Assembly: GCF_026230105.1 (NCBI RefSeq)
Contig: NC_079474.1
Location: forward strand, 21,160,794 to 21,224,793
DNA length: 64,000 bases
Reading direction: 5' to 3'
Source of the DNA: Diorhabda sublineata
Taxonomy: Eukaryota > Arthropoda > Insecta > Coleoptera > Chrysomelidae
Made by a program: the position numbers and the translations under genes. Shown here piece after piece: positions 47,988 through 59,464 of the stretch; position 1 is the first letter of the stretch, and the number at the start of each line of letters is the position of its first letter. The notes below the pieces were generated by a model, which saw only the letters and a program-made list of their open reading frames with translations, was not told the origin of the DNA and did not search any database.

Positions 47988-48468
47988 TATTATTAATATT
48001 ATTCCCATGTCCACATTTTTTATTTCTACAGAACCTAGCTGCACAAGTATATCAGTTAAGTACAAGTTCCACCTCAATGCTTAAGTCGGGAATCCTTGAA
48101 GTACCTTGTTCCAATATTTTACGTCGAAGGATTCCCTATTTCAATTTTTCTCAAAATTTTGACCATAACAAAAAATAACTCTTCTGAAAACAGAAAGATC
48201 GAAGTAAAAAATTACCAGAGTTTGCCAGACTAATGTCTTAGCTTCTTGAAGTCTTGGACATACGACAAGCAAATTATACATGCTACAAATTAACGTTAAA
48301 TTCTCTGCAATTCATGTTTTGATGAGCTCTTTTTTCTCAATAATTTAATCTAAAAATAAGAATATAATCATGTATTTGAATTGATTTGTATAAATTTGGA
48401 CATTCAAATTTTGGTGGCGTTGTTAGAGATATCTAATTTATATCTAGGCTGTTGTGGCTACATATATA

Positions 48469-49360
48469 CAGTGCTTTTCAGATAAAAGTATCCACCTTTA
48501 ATAACTTTTGTAATACTGGTATTTAGAAAAAATCCAAAAACACGTCAATTTATGTTGGAAGGGGCAAGCATTATGGCTTATTTAAACTTACTGGAAAAGC
48601 CACCCCCTCACCCCTAGCAGCATCCCCTTTATTTTTTTAAATTACTTTTCATATTTTTTATGTAAAATTTGGATACTCCTCTTTGAGCTGATTTCAAAAA
48701 TGTATAATACTTGTAGGTTAAAGTGGTTAGTTTATGAGATAAACAATTTTTCTTTTAAGAGCACAAATTTTACTTATTATTTACTTTCACCTTATTTGCC
48801 TGTACTACAATGGGTTGTACAACAGTTCAAACTCTTTAATCTTTTTAACTGTGCTATTTATTCTACTTAAAAAATCCAAACAACAAAAAACTCTACTTTT
48901 TATTAAAGTTTGACATTGTCAACTAGAATTTGTAGTCACTATTGATAGTGTAATTTGATACATTATTTATTTTGTTTCTCTGAAATGGTTTACTCTTTGC
49001 AAGAAAGAATTGAAATTGTAGGTTTATACTACCAAAATAATAATTGTGCAAGAACTGCTGCTATTTGTTTGCTATTGCTGTTTGCAATAAAGTGCATAAG
49101 CGAGAGGGACTCGTAAATAACGAAGCAATCCAAGTGGCAATTTTAGGGCAAGTCAGCTTAGAGGCTCAACAACCCCAATCGTTGTCAACAATAAGTAGAG
49201 CGATCGGTGTTTCATCTTCTACAGTTTTCCGAGTTCTACATAAATTCAAGTACCACCCATACAAAGTTAAGTTGGTGCACGAGTTGAATGAAGATGATTT
49301 TGATCGTCGTCTAGAGTTTTGCGAATCAATGACGCATATATAATTATAATTTTTGCAAAT
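48469..49360 (+). mobile_element. Tc1/IS630-like element, 5' part
   Basis: After TA the element begins CAGTGCTTTTCAGATAAAAG, a known style of insect Tc1/IS630 terminus. A transposase starts at ATG 48985 with MVYSLQERIEIVGLYYQNNN and CARTAA (HTH), has a gap and frameshift near 49070, then continues at about 49104-49343 with EGLVNNEAIQVAILGQVSLE, SLSTISRAIGVSSSTVFRVL and DDFDRRLEFCESM, the second helix-turn-helix and linker. The DDE core is absent beyond 49350 and no right terminus was found. It is truncated at its 3' side. Confidence 0.82.
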
Positions 49361-49917
49361 ACAACACAGGATTACGCACATCTATCTTATGCCAGTGCGC
49401 GTATATAAACATGTTCGACAATTTTAACTATAACAACCAAAGAATGTGCAAAACAAACAATAATTTTACATTAAAAATAATCGAAAAATATTATTCGTAA
49501 TTAACAGTATAAAAATGCCGGTCCATATGTGAGAAATACGATTTTGCAATGTGGTCTTTAAGGTGTTAATATCCGTATCAGAGAGAATTTAACAAATAGA
49601 TTCAAATTATGATAAAATTTTGTTTGAACAATAGATTTGTGTAAAAAAGCAATTTTCTCTTTCATAGATAAAGGAAGTATTCTATTTTTCTGTACAAATA
49701 GAGCGTATTGAAAAATATGTAGATTTCTATGTATCTTGCGAACTTAACATAAAACATATCGTAGGTACTAATAAATCTTAATATGCTTCCAATTTTCATC
49801 TAGAAAATAATTAGACTCCAGTTTTTGCAATAAAACGTGTTACATATTTTTAAAAAATGTCAATAATTGTGGAATTCAAATTTCTTCTTTCTATCGTAGT
49901 TTTTTTCTAACGAATGA

Positions 49918-49919
<2 letters not shown>
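49361..49919. other. Unassigned AT-rich stretch
   Basis: Nothing recognised between the Tc1-like fragment and the (TA)n tract. Confidence 0.4.

Positions 49920-49993
<74 letters not shown>
49920..49993. repeat. (TA)n tract at LINE 3' end
   Basis: About 74 bases of TA that directly abut the 3' end of the minus-strand LINE. It may be the element's own simple-repeat tail or its target. Confidence 0.95.
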
Positions 49994-49995
<2 letters not shown>

Positions 49996-50094
49996 TGGCT
50001 AAACACCCCAGATGGGGTAACGCCGCTCTTACGAGCTTTCTAGATCTTTTTTTTTTCTTTGTTTCGGGGTAGATCAGTCCCCATTCTCTTCTGT

Positions 50095-53000
50095 TTATAT
50101 CTTGTGGCACATATCCTGCCAGGCTCGTCTATCTTTCGTTTTTTCTTGCCAGTTCCACATCCCAATTCTCTTAAGGTCGTCTTTTACCTCTTGCCACCAT
50201 GTAGACCTTGGTCTTCCTCTTCTTCTAGCACTTCCAGGGGTCCAATCTAATATTGAGTACGCTACTGTTTCCTTTCCTGCTCTCCATACATGTCCTAGCC
50301 ATCTTGCTCTTTGTTGTTTAACTTTTCTTACTATGTCCTCTTTAATTTCTTGTGCTATTTCATGGTTCATTCTTCTTCGGTACTCATTTTCTGTTAGTTT
50401 TACTGGTCCTAATATTGTTCTTAATATTTTTCTCTCAACAATTCTTAAGTCTTCTTCTTGCTTTTTTGTCATAGTCATAGTTTCTGCAGCATACATCATG
50501 ACCGGTCTAATAACTGTTTTATATATTCTCATTTTTGTACTTTTTCCTAGTATTTTATTTTGCAGTAGTTTTTTGTTAGCGTAATATGCCCTGTTAGCTG
50601 CTGTTATTTTTTCTTTGACTTCTGCCTCTTTATTTCCGTCACTACTTAAGGTTGTTTCTAAGTACTTGAATGTATCTACTTCCTCAAATTCAAAATTTCC
50701 CATTTTTATTTTCTGTTTACCTCCTATAATATGTTTATCTAGCCTCATTATTTTTGTTTTCTTTTCATTTATTTTGAGACCAATTTTACTTCCTTCTAGT
50801 ACTATTTTCTTTAGCATTTCTTCCATTGTGTTTCGACTTCTTGTGATAAGTGCTATGTCGTCTGCATATGCTACTATTTGTCCACTTCTAGTTTTTATTG
50901 TTCTCTTGTCTATTTTACGCATCACATATTCCAGTGCCAAATTGAACAGCGTCGTTGATAAAGCATCCCCCTGTCTTACACCCTGATTTATTTCAAATTC
51001 TTCTGTGTTCCCCACTTGTGTCCTTACTGTGACTGTTGTTTTCTTTCATTGTACACTGTATTAGTTTTCTTAGTTTGGGGTGTATTCCCAGTTCTTTTAG
51101 TGCCGACATGAGCTTACTTCTTTTTATCGAATCAAACGCTTGTTCAAAATCTATGAAGAGTATTTCCACTTCCATTTTATACTCATGCGCTTTCTCCATT
51201 ATCTGCTTGACCATATGGATAGCATCTATTGTAGATTTTCCAGATGTAAACCCGGTTTGGTACTGTCCAATTATGGATTTGGTTTGTTTTGAAATTCTTT
51301 TTTGTATGAGTGTTTAGCAGCGTTAGTCCTCTGTAATTCTTACATATCTGTTGATCCCCTTTTTTGTGTATAGTAATAATTTCACCAGTTTCCCAATCCT
51401 CAGGCATTTTTTCTTCGATCCATATCTTTTTGATCAATTAATATAGCCGATATTGGAGGTCAAAGCCTCCATATTTTATTAGCTTCATATTAATGCCATC
51501 TAATCCAGGTGCTTTTCCACTGCGGCTTTTATTGATTATTTCATAGATTTCCTCTCTTGTTGGTTCATCCGTACTTTCGGTTGCATTTTCTAGATCTTCT
51601 ATTTGTTGATATTCGTCATCTTGGAGAACTTCTTTATCTGTAAGTATTTCCTTAAAATATTGCGTCCATGTCATTTTGTACTGGTGTTCATCTTCCGTAA
51701 CTTTTCCGTTGCTATCCTTTATGCCTTTTATCTTCCCTTTATTTACCTTATTTTGTTCATTTATGCTCTTATAGAACTTCTTCGAGTTTATATTTATATT
51801 TTCCCTTTCTATTTCCTTTATTTTGCTGTCTATCCAATTTCTTTTGCTCTTGTATTAACGCTTTTTGATTCTTTTCTTAACTCATTATATTTTTGTAAGT
51901 CCTGTTGCTTGCCAGTTTGGATCCATTTTAGTCTTTCTCCGTTTTTTTTATTTAGTATTTCATGACAATTTTCATTATACCAGCCTTTATTTGTTGTTTT
52001 TTCTTTTATTTCGACATGTTCTGCTGCTGCTTCTTTTATACAGTCTTTTATTTGTACCCACTCCGTTTGTATATCATTTGACTTTGTCTGTTCTCTTAAT
52101 TTTTTTGTTAAAGTATCTCTGTATTTTTTTCTTGCATTTGTGTGGTTCAATTTTTCAATGTTCCATTTCTTTTTTTTAGCACCTCTTCTACATCTTTTAA
52201 CCTTCTGCTTTATAGTTGCTGTAACTAGAAAGTGGTCCGTATCTGCGCAAGCTCCCCTAAATGTTCGGACATCCTTTACAGAGCTTTGTTTCCTTCTTTT
52301 ATTAATATATGGTCTATTTGCGTGAATGTTTTGTTGTCCGGGGCACTCCAAGTCACTTTGTGGTGGTACGGATGCTGGAATTTGGTGCTGCTTATGACCA
52401 TATTCGAACTTATAGCTAAATTGCACAATCTTGTTCCATTATCATTTGTTACATTGTGTACTGTATGTTTTCCTGCAACTTGTTTTATGTAATCTTCTTG
52501 ACCTATCTGTGCGTTAAAATCCCCCAGTACTATAGTTGTATCTTCCTTGGGTATTTCTTCTATTTCCTTCTCCAAATTCTCATATAGTTTTTCTTTTTCT
52601 TCTTCTTCAGCATTTTTTGTTGGTGCATACACGTTTAAGACTGATAGGTTAAAGGGGGTTGCTTTTATTCGTAAATACGCTATTCTCCCGTTTACCGCCC
52701 TAAAGTCTATTATATTGTCTTTTAGTTTTTTGCTTACTATAAAACCTGTCCCACCTTGCCCTTGTTTCTCGTTTCCTGAGTATAAGAGGGTGTACTCTTT
52801 TTTGTTTATAATTCCCTGTTCTTTCCATCTAATTTCTTGTATGGCTGCTACATCCACCTCATATTTTCTTAGTTCAGCTGCTATTTCTTCCATTTTTCCT
52901 GGAGACAGCATAGTTCTAACATTCCATGTACTAATTTTAATTTCCTTTTTTTTATTTACTTTTTTATTTATTATTTTATTTTTTTTATTTTTAGTTCTAT

Positions 53001-53112
53001 TTCCCATTTTATTCTTGTTTTTTGCTATTTTCGGTATTGTTTCATTATCCTTTAGCACGTCCTTGATCTTGCCATTGTTTTCATTGCATATTTCCATATT
53101 ACCATGGTTCAT
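50095..53112 (-). pseudogene. LINE ORF2, APE endonuclease and reverse transcriptase
   Basis: The endonuclease frame (53112-52276) shows KISTWNVRTM, VAAIQEIRWKEQG, GTGFIVSKKL, LNVYAPT, VLGDFNAQIGQED and QIDHIL; it shifts near 52310 into NVRTFRGACADTDHFLV-like sequence. RT begins at 51674: RSGKAPGLDGINMKLIKYGG, then KIWIEEKMPEDWETGEII and KNYRGLTLLN; about 20 residues are lost after this. FIDFEQAFDSIKR (first Asp), EINQGVRQGDALSTTLFNL and VAYADDIALITRS (YADD) are intact. The 306-codon end has RIYKTVIRPVMMYAAETM, RARWLGHVWRAGKE and RRRGRPRSTWW. At least four shifts or stops (about 52310, 51840, 51430, 51200 and 51000) inactivate it. RTE affiliation is inferred. Confidence 0.92.
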
Positions 53113-53781
53113 TAGTTTTTTTCGTCTCTTGAGGTTTTATTTAAGTGCGCTGTCTCCATTCCAGGTGATCGTTCACTTGTCGTTCTTTTCCCACTGTTTT
53201 TTGGTAGGTTCCTTTCCATGTCCATCTGATCTTTTTGGAAACTATACATATCATAAACATTTCCTTCCACGTGCAGCTTATCGTATTTGATATGCGCTCT
53301 TCTTCCTTCTTGCCTCGCCTTCTTAAGGTAGGGTATTAGTACTTTCCTACTTTGTTGTACATTCTTGGTATAGTCCTCGTTGATCCATATATTCGTTCCC
53401 TTAAGTTTTTTTGTGCTTTGTAATATTTCCATTTTCCTTTCTCCTCTATTCATTTTTACAAGTACAGGTCTATTCTTATTTCCAGCAAAGTCTCCTATTT
53501 TTCTTATTTCACTTGCCTCTACGTTTAAGCTTACATTTATGCCGGTTTTATTTAGAGCACGTTCGACTTTTCTTTTAACCTCTTCCAATTTCTCGTTTTC
53601 ATTATCTTCAATGCCATGGATTATAATATTGTTTCTCTTTATTTCGCGCTCAATCATTTCCATTCTCGCTTCCTGTTTCTATATTATTCTGATCTAATTT
53701 GTTGTCAATAGCCATTATTTTTTCATTTAAAGCTATAAACATTGCTTTTATTTCCTCCATGTCTTCATTCCTTTTTTCCAT
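53112..53781 (-). pseudogene. LINE ORF1, coiled coil plus RRM-like
   Basis: The clean frame is 183 codons from 53663 (MEMIEREIKRNNIIIHGIED) to the stop at 53112. An earlier ATG at 53781 opens a helical, charged N-terminus (MEKRNEDMEEIKAMFIALNE, KIMAIDNKLDQNNIE) that is one base out of frame, so the original start was probably there. The RNNIIIHGIE strand and later RPVLVKMNRGERKMEIL and NIWINEDYTKNVQQ resemble the RRM-like and C-terminal domains of L1-type ORF1 proteins, which bind element RNA as coiled-coil multimers. The stop TAA shares its last A with the ATG of ORF2, suggesting termination-reinitiation. Confidence 0.75.
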
Positions 53782-54240
53782 TTTTTGTCCACTAACCACA
53801 GTTTAACAAATCAAGCGTACTGGAGGCGCTATTAGTCAAAAGCCTACTCGGTTCAACTTTCAACACGCCAGCGATCTGACCCAGTTTGCCAAACCGTCGT
53901 TAAATTCTTAATCCGCCTCTGTATTTTTATTTCTATTGGAATAGTAGATGCGATAGCAGCTGGTTTTCGCTTATATTTTGCTTCTTTTTTTCTGATGTTA
54001 ACAATTATTACTTGCTGAATTTTAATGGATTATAAATTTACTTCACTTTTATTATTTTATCGGTCAATCCACTGATAAATAACTACTTAAAACTGACTTA
54101 CTGTTATGATGTATCAATCCCCAAAGGTTGTACACTATTTTTATAATTTATTTTTCACTTTTCACTAGTTTTTCTTGGGTTTTATGTAGACCGATCTAAC
54201 ACACTTCTGTTCTCTAGCGAGCCAGGGCAGGAATTTTTTT
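53782..54240 (-). other. Probable 5' UTR of the LINE
   Basis: GC-richer than the flanks, no frame. It ends near AGCGAGCCAGGGCAGG (54218-54233), after which composition drops to AT-rich. Assigning it to the LINE is inference. Confidence 0.4.
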
Positions 54241-57200
54241 ATATAGTTTATAAAAATATTGAGTAAGCTTGAAAAAATTCCTCCGTATATACAGATAAAT
54301 CCAACAACTCAAATGAAGAGAAAGGAAGTTCATTTTAGTACAAGACAAATTTTTCCAACGCTTTTCATGTAAATATATCAAGAAAAATACTTCAACATAC
54401 CAGGATCTCTTATGGATATTCTTCAGTCTCGTACATTGTTAGTACAAAAGATCACCTAGAAAATGGAATATTTCTATCAATTATACATGCAATAATGAAC
54501 AAACGTAAATTGTTTATTATAATAGTCAAGCGATCTGAAATTTCTTTTATATATGAAACATTTGATAATTTAGGTATATACATAAAGAATATAACAATAA
54601 ATATAAATTGAATTGAATAAATCCTGAAAAATTGACTTAATCCCAAGAATCAACAATGACAAATTAAAACATAGGAGAAGGAGTAATAGCTGTGCAGTTG
54701 ATCATAGCAAAAACGAAAATATGGATTATGGTATATTGTTGGGAACACATGAAGTGAACGAACATCAAGCTAAGATGAATTATGAGGAAAAAACTTCAAA
54801 GATAGAAGATGATACAGTGAGTTCTTATGGAATAAAAATAGATTATGAAGAGAAAAAAGAATATTACATTCAAAGAAAAAGAGGAAATAAATAACTGCAG
54901 GAAAAAGTTTGAGAATGAGAGAATTTTGAATAGAAAAATAAATTTGATAAAATCTAAAGAAGGTATGATAAATAATTTTAATTGGAATCATGGTATTGAT
55001 AAAATTAGTAATGAATATGAATACAAGAAGTCACTTACCAAACAAATTACCTCTGACAAATTGAGAGAAAATTACATCTTTTCAGAAATTCACTTATCAA
55101 ATACGTTTTATGGTTCATAAATCTGTCAAAGTATCAATAACAAAAAATAACTAAAGAGTGTAACTATTTTTAAAAACATGATATATTGTTCAAGATGATC
55201 AGTGTATTAATAATGAGGAAAGTGATTTGTATAATCGTAGTGGAATTTATGCATATCGTCTCAATTTTGGCGAAACAAATTCCATAACATTCGTAACGCC
55301 TCAACCCAATAAAACCTACGAAAATTTAACGTCATATTTAACAGCGTGTATTTTTTTCGATAAATTTTAATTTCAAAAAACAAAAAAATAGCAAGAGAAA
55401 TCAACTCCAGTATTTATGTCTCTATTAATCATTTCTAGCGTGGTTTTTTAATTCAGACATTTTAAATATTTCCTATAAAATTTGTTAAACCACAATGACT
55501 TTTTTAGCATGAAAGTAGATGCCAATGTAACAACATCATTGCATTCAATCTTGATCTATATTCAATTGGAATGAAAACTGGAGCGTTCTGTTTTTTAATC
55601 CTTCTTATATATCAAATCTACTTCAATCTGTGTAAGATAGAGATATGTGAAAAAAAAACAGCATGGAGTCTATGGGGACGAAGTCATTAGATTATCAGTT
55701 CGAAAAGTTGCGGATCATTACGCTCTTCGACATTTATATCCTTTATTTTATCAAGAATCTAATGATGTGAAAATATAGTGCGAGAAAATTATAATAACAG
55801 AACTGAGACATTGAGAGTAAATTGGGAATTTGAGATATTTATTTCAGGACAGAAATGAAAAAGTGTATCCAAAAGTGAAAACGATGTTCAAATTTACCAG
55901 GTTTGTTTCTGATCTATTCTTTCATGCGGGGATGTAGGTTTAATTTATTACCTAAGATATTGCTCCAATCTGGATATGCAAATTTCAAGTCCTTCTGAAA
56001 GCAAGTTCCTCCTGATTTGTTGCGAAAACCATGCATGAAATTCATAAAAAAAATATATCTTTATTATAAAATGAAAGTTCTTACATAACTGGTGTCGGCA
56101 TCATTATTGGCATAGTTTGACCAGCTTAGAAGAAATTTATTAATTTGATTTATTATTTGGATGTAGGACTGTAATTTTTTTCTTATTTATTTATATTTTT
56201 TATATGGGTGTAGTAAATTTAAATACACTATATTCTACGTACCCAATTCATACAAACACTTACACTAGACTTAATTAACTTATATAATAATTAACTAATT
56301 ACTAATATTTAACGAACTCTTCGTTCCGTTAACTATGACTAGTTATTATAAACTAACTAACTCCGCTTAACAAACTCGTTTATATATCCAAAACGAAGTT
56401 CTTAAAGATTCTAGAAAATAAACAAACAAAACAAAAAATAAAAAGACCTTCTAGAATTCCTAACGAATTCCGCTTTCGCGTTCTAGTTCTATTATTACCG
56501 GTCAGGTCAGGCTTCACGGTCCATATCGTGGACTTGTTTGTAACAGTACAAAAGGACGACGTTATAGATAATTATATCAATGGTAATTTTTTTTTAATGG
56601 TTAGTTCGACAAACCGCAAGATCTATCTAATAACATTCTCTTACTTTTTTTTCATCTTATAACTTGATAAAAACTAACATCAGATAAGGAAACGCAAAGA
56701 AATAAGCTACCTACAAAGGTATATATATTAAGATCCTGCCAGCATTGCCAGTACGTTTTTTAGAACGATCACTAACTGTTGTGAAATATTAGGAACAAGC
56801 TAAACCAATTTTTAAATAAACCAACTCTCATATTTCCAAAATCTTTATTAGAGGACTTCAGTAAAGCAAAAAGCTTACTCTTTGAAAAAAATTTAATCAC
56901 CAAAGCTGTAAAATAAAACCTTTTTTCAAATCTATATGTTCTTTAATATTCTCCCACCACTCATTTTTATATTTTCACTCGTGTGTTGGCATGTCGTATC
57001 AAAGCATGTTTGGTAAGATAAATTTATTGAGTAGATTTTGGGAACGAAAGAGAAGGGGCCTCGCTGATACGACTTTGATCTCGTCTATATCAGTCCACTC
57101 TACGCCACTGTAAATTATGAATAGATTTATCGATTTTTGTTGATTTTGAAACTCTCACTATAATTTTTCCAGTATGCCAGATATATTTAAAATAATATGT

Positions 57201-57625
57201 TATTTCGTTATATTTGCAAGTCTTTGTAGTTAAATTAATATGTGATGATATTCTCACTTACCAATGTAATTTCATTACCACTTTTTGGAATTTTACTCTC
57301 CCAAAAAAACAAATTTAATAAAATATAATATTTCATTCCGCGTTTATATTTGCGACTAACTGTTTTGAATGTTTGAACACCACGTTTTCATTTTCATATA
57401 TACGCTTGTGAAGTGAGTTCTGGAATTTTCCTTATGGAAACCACTCATGCAAATGATAATGGAACTACCGTAACCATAATTTCAAAATTATGAGACAAAC
57501 AGAAATCTATTTTTTGTTGTTAAACTTTTGCTCTCATTTTTAAATGCCTCATAATCCTGTCATTTCACGTTAACATAGGTTGAAATCTTTATATATTATA
57601 GACAATGTCAGAAAAAAAATAATTT
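54241..57625. other. Mostly unassigned region
   Basis: Only the weak ORF pair at 54721-55120 stands out. A stretch near 56200-56545 with CTAACTAACTCCGC and short inverted motifs looks LTR-like but has no partner copy or primer site. Confidence 0.4.
54721..55120 (+). pseudogene. Charged ORF of unknown origin, frameshifted
   Basis: A frame from ATG 54721 (MDYGILLGTHEVNEHQAKMN, YEEKTSKIEDDTVSSYGIK) runs to about 54891 and overlaps a second frame from 54845 to the stop at 55120 (KKFENERILNRKINLIKSKE, KQITSDKLRENYIFSEIHL). The two together would make one acidic-to-basic helical protein of about 130 residues with a single shift near 54860-54890. No family recognised. It could be a gag-like relic or chance in A-rich DNA. 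Confidence 0.25.
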
Positions 57626-57626
57626 T

Positions 57627-58710
57627 TTGAATCAGATTTCCACTATTTTCCTAAAATTAAATGAAATGATCAAATATGGAGGCGACAAACTGTACGATGA
57701 ACTACAATCAGAGGTCAAAAATGTATCATCTGAATGGAAAGAAAGTTTTCTGATACCGATTTTCAAAAAGAGAGAAAAAACCGATCGCCAAAATTATTCC
57801 AGAAACAACAGATCTGCTATAGATGCTATATTTATAATGCGCCAAATAACTGAAAAAGCCATAGAGTTTAATAAGGCAAACTTAACCTTAACCTTAACTG
57901 ATGTTATAACTCTATTAAAAAAAAGGAACATACATTCACCCCAATATAATAAGAGTTATCGAAAAACTTAACACCGATAATTATACCTTTGTGAGAACGG
58001 CAAACAAATTAGGCAATAAAATACTTGTGGCAACTGGTATCAGACAAGGGGATAGCCTAAGCCCAATCCTGTTCAATATTATAATGGACGAAATCATCAA
58101 CGAAGTAAAGCAAGCCGGGAGAGGATACCGAATGGGAGACAAAGAGATAAAAATTACAACATGCAAATATCCACAAAAAAAAATAACAAAATCTCTGACA
58201 ATATCTAAAGAACCGAGAAGATGTAAACTAGCGATCTACGATCAGAGTGTAGAACAAGTGATGCCCTTCAAATATCTAGGGACAAACATAACAAGCGATA
58301 GAAATCTAAAGAAAGAAGTAAAAGCACAAACAACGAAGGCAGCATTAATATCAGGATACCTTAGAGATTTAATTTGGCGAAATAAATACATGAGCACAAA
58401 ATGTAAAACCACTAAACGGCTCCTAAGAACAACAGAAATACGGATTCTGAGATCAATAAAAGGACATATGTTACTCGATCGGAAGAGAAATGAAGAAATA
58501 AGGGACATGTGCGATATTCAGAATGTAGTCAGATGGCCAAGGAGCCGCAGAAGAGAATTGAGAGACCATGTTGACAGAATGCCAAATGAACGGTTAGCAA
58601 AAATTGCAAAGGAAAAGATACCAGAAACAACTCGACCTCCTGGACGACCACCTATAAGGTGGTATGAAAGCTGGTACTCAGCATCCCAACTACTCCTGGC
58701 AAACCCTTGA
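57627..58710 (+). pseudogene. CFDP2/RTE-like LINE RT with deleted catalytic boxes
   Basis: Frames 57627-57971 and 57991-58710 form one RT relic: KYGGDKLYDELQSEV, WKESFLIPIFKKREKTDRQN, RSAIDAIFIMRQITEKAIEF, LTDVITLLKKRNIHSPQ, then TGIRQGDSLSPILFNIIMDE and, after a gap, KYLGTNITSDRNLKKEVKAQ, RILRSIKGHMLLDRKRNEE, RELRDHVDRMPNERLAKIAK and RPPGRPPIRWYESW. The first catalytic box (FVDLxKAFD) is replaced by a short repeat (LTLTLTD from CTTAACCTTAACC) and the YADD box is missing between IKITTCK and TKSLTIS. A 239-codon open C-terminal part nevertheless survives. Related to, but distinct from, the LINEs at 57 and 49994. Confidence 0.88.
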
Positions 58711-59385
58711 TGAAAATACAGGACCTAGTCCTAACGTAAGAAAAAGAAGAAATTAAATGCAATAAACGTTGCCTTATATCAAGTTCATTAAACTTGATAT
58801 AATCATGAATCACCATCAGCCGTGGAAAATAATGGAATGTATGCACCAATTAGCCTGTTCTATTTTTCATCAAAAAACTCTCTCATCCTTGCTACATTTG
58901 TGGAAAATGTAGGAACGGCAACTTCCACTAAATTATGTTGATTGAATGATTCTGGTTGAAAAGTATAGTTTGTCAAGACTTCAAATGTGACTATTTCTCC
59001 AATTGAAAATTCCTACACACATCAAGGTGTTCTTGTCAGTATAAAGAAGATTTTAAATCAAGTTTCGATCTCAATTATTCTTATTTCTGATCATATTGTT
59101 ATTTTATTATTATTGTTTTCAATTTTTTTACCATTATGAGTAAGCTAAAATTGTTCACTATCTTCTGATCAAATGAAAATACCACTGACAATTTGGAGAT
59201 TGGATTTACTTCGTCGACACAAGAATAATCTTGTATCTGTGTTTTATTCAAAAGTAATACTAAATCGATTAATTTTTTTAAACGATTTCCACAAAATGAA
59301 ACTTTAATCTTTCAAACCCGACACGTTGTAAATTTTTCTGTTTATCAATATCTCTTCTTCTATTGTTGTCGAATATATGGGTATT

Positions 59386-59388
<3 letters not shown>
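58711..59388. other. Unassigned AT-rich stretch
   Basis: Contains the 3' flank of the LINE and a small inverted motif around TATCAAGTTCATTAAACTTGATA (58776-58800, written here in two halves as TATCAAGTT and AACTTGATA). Nothing else recognised. Confidence 0.4.

Positions 59389-59460
<72 letters not shown>
59389..59460. repeat. (TA)n microsatellite abutting LTR
   Basis: About 70 bases of TA dinucleotides ending exactly at the first base of the Gypsy LTR. Confidence 0.97.

Positions 59461-59464
<4 letters not shown>

Larger units (their letters stand above)
39472..48466. other. Long gene-free region
   Basis: Nine kilobases without any coding similarity I can recognise. Contains (TA)n at 43796, a GC-richer tandem duplication at 44474 and (TTA)n at 47900. 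A sequence near 41590-41715 ending TTTCAAACCCCTTTACACA looks somewhat like the end of an LTR but has no partner or primer site. Confidence 0.4.
49994..53781 (-). mobile_element. CFDP2/RTE-like LINE, nearly full length
   Basis: The best preserved element in the window: ORF1 and ORF2 in order on the minus strand with a TAATG overlap, a 3' UTR of about 100 bases and a (TA)n tail. Possible 5' UTR extends to about 54240. Several frameshifts and one deletion in RT make it inactive, yet long frames (306, 278, 198, 183 codons) suggest relatively recent activity. Confidence 0.9.

Noticed and set aside
50102..53290. Long plus-strand frames opposite the LINE (up to 247 codons)
   Set aside because: Antisense shadows of ORF1 and ORF2; Phe/Ser/Leu-rich with no motif.
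56200..56545. Possible solo LTR
   Set aside because: No matching terminal inversion, second copy, primer site or target duplication could be seen.
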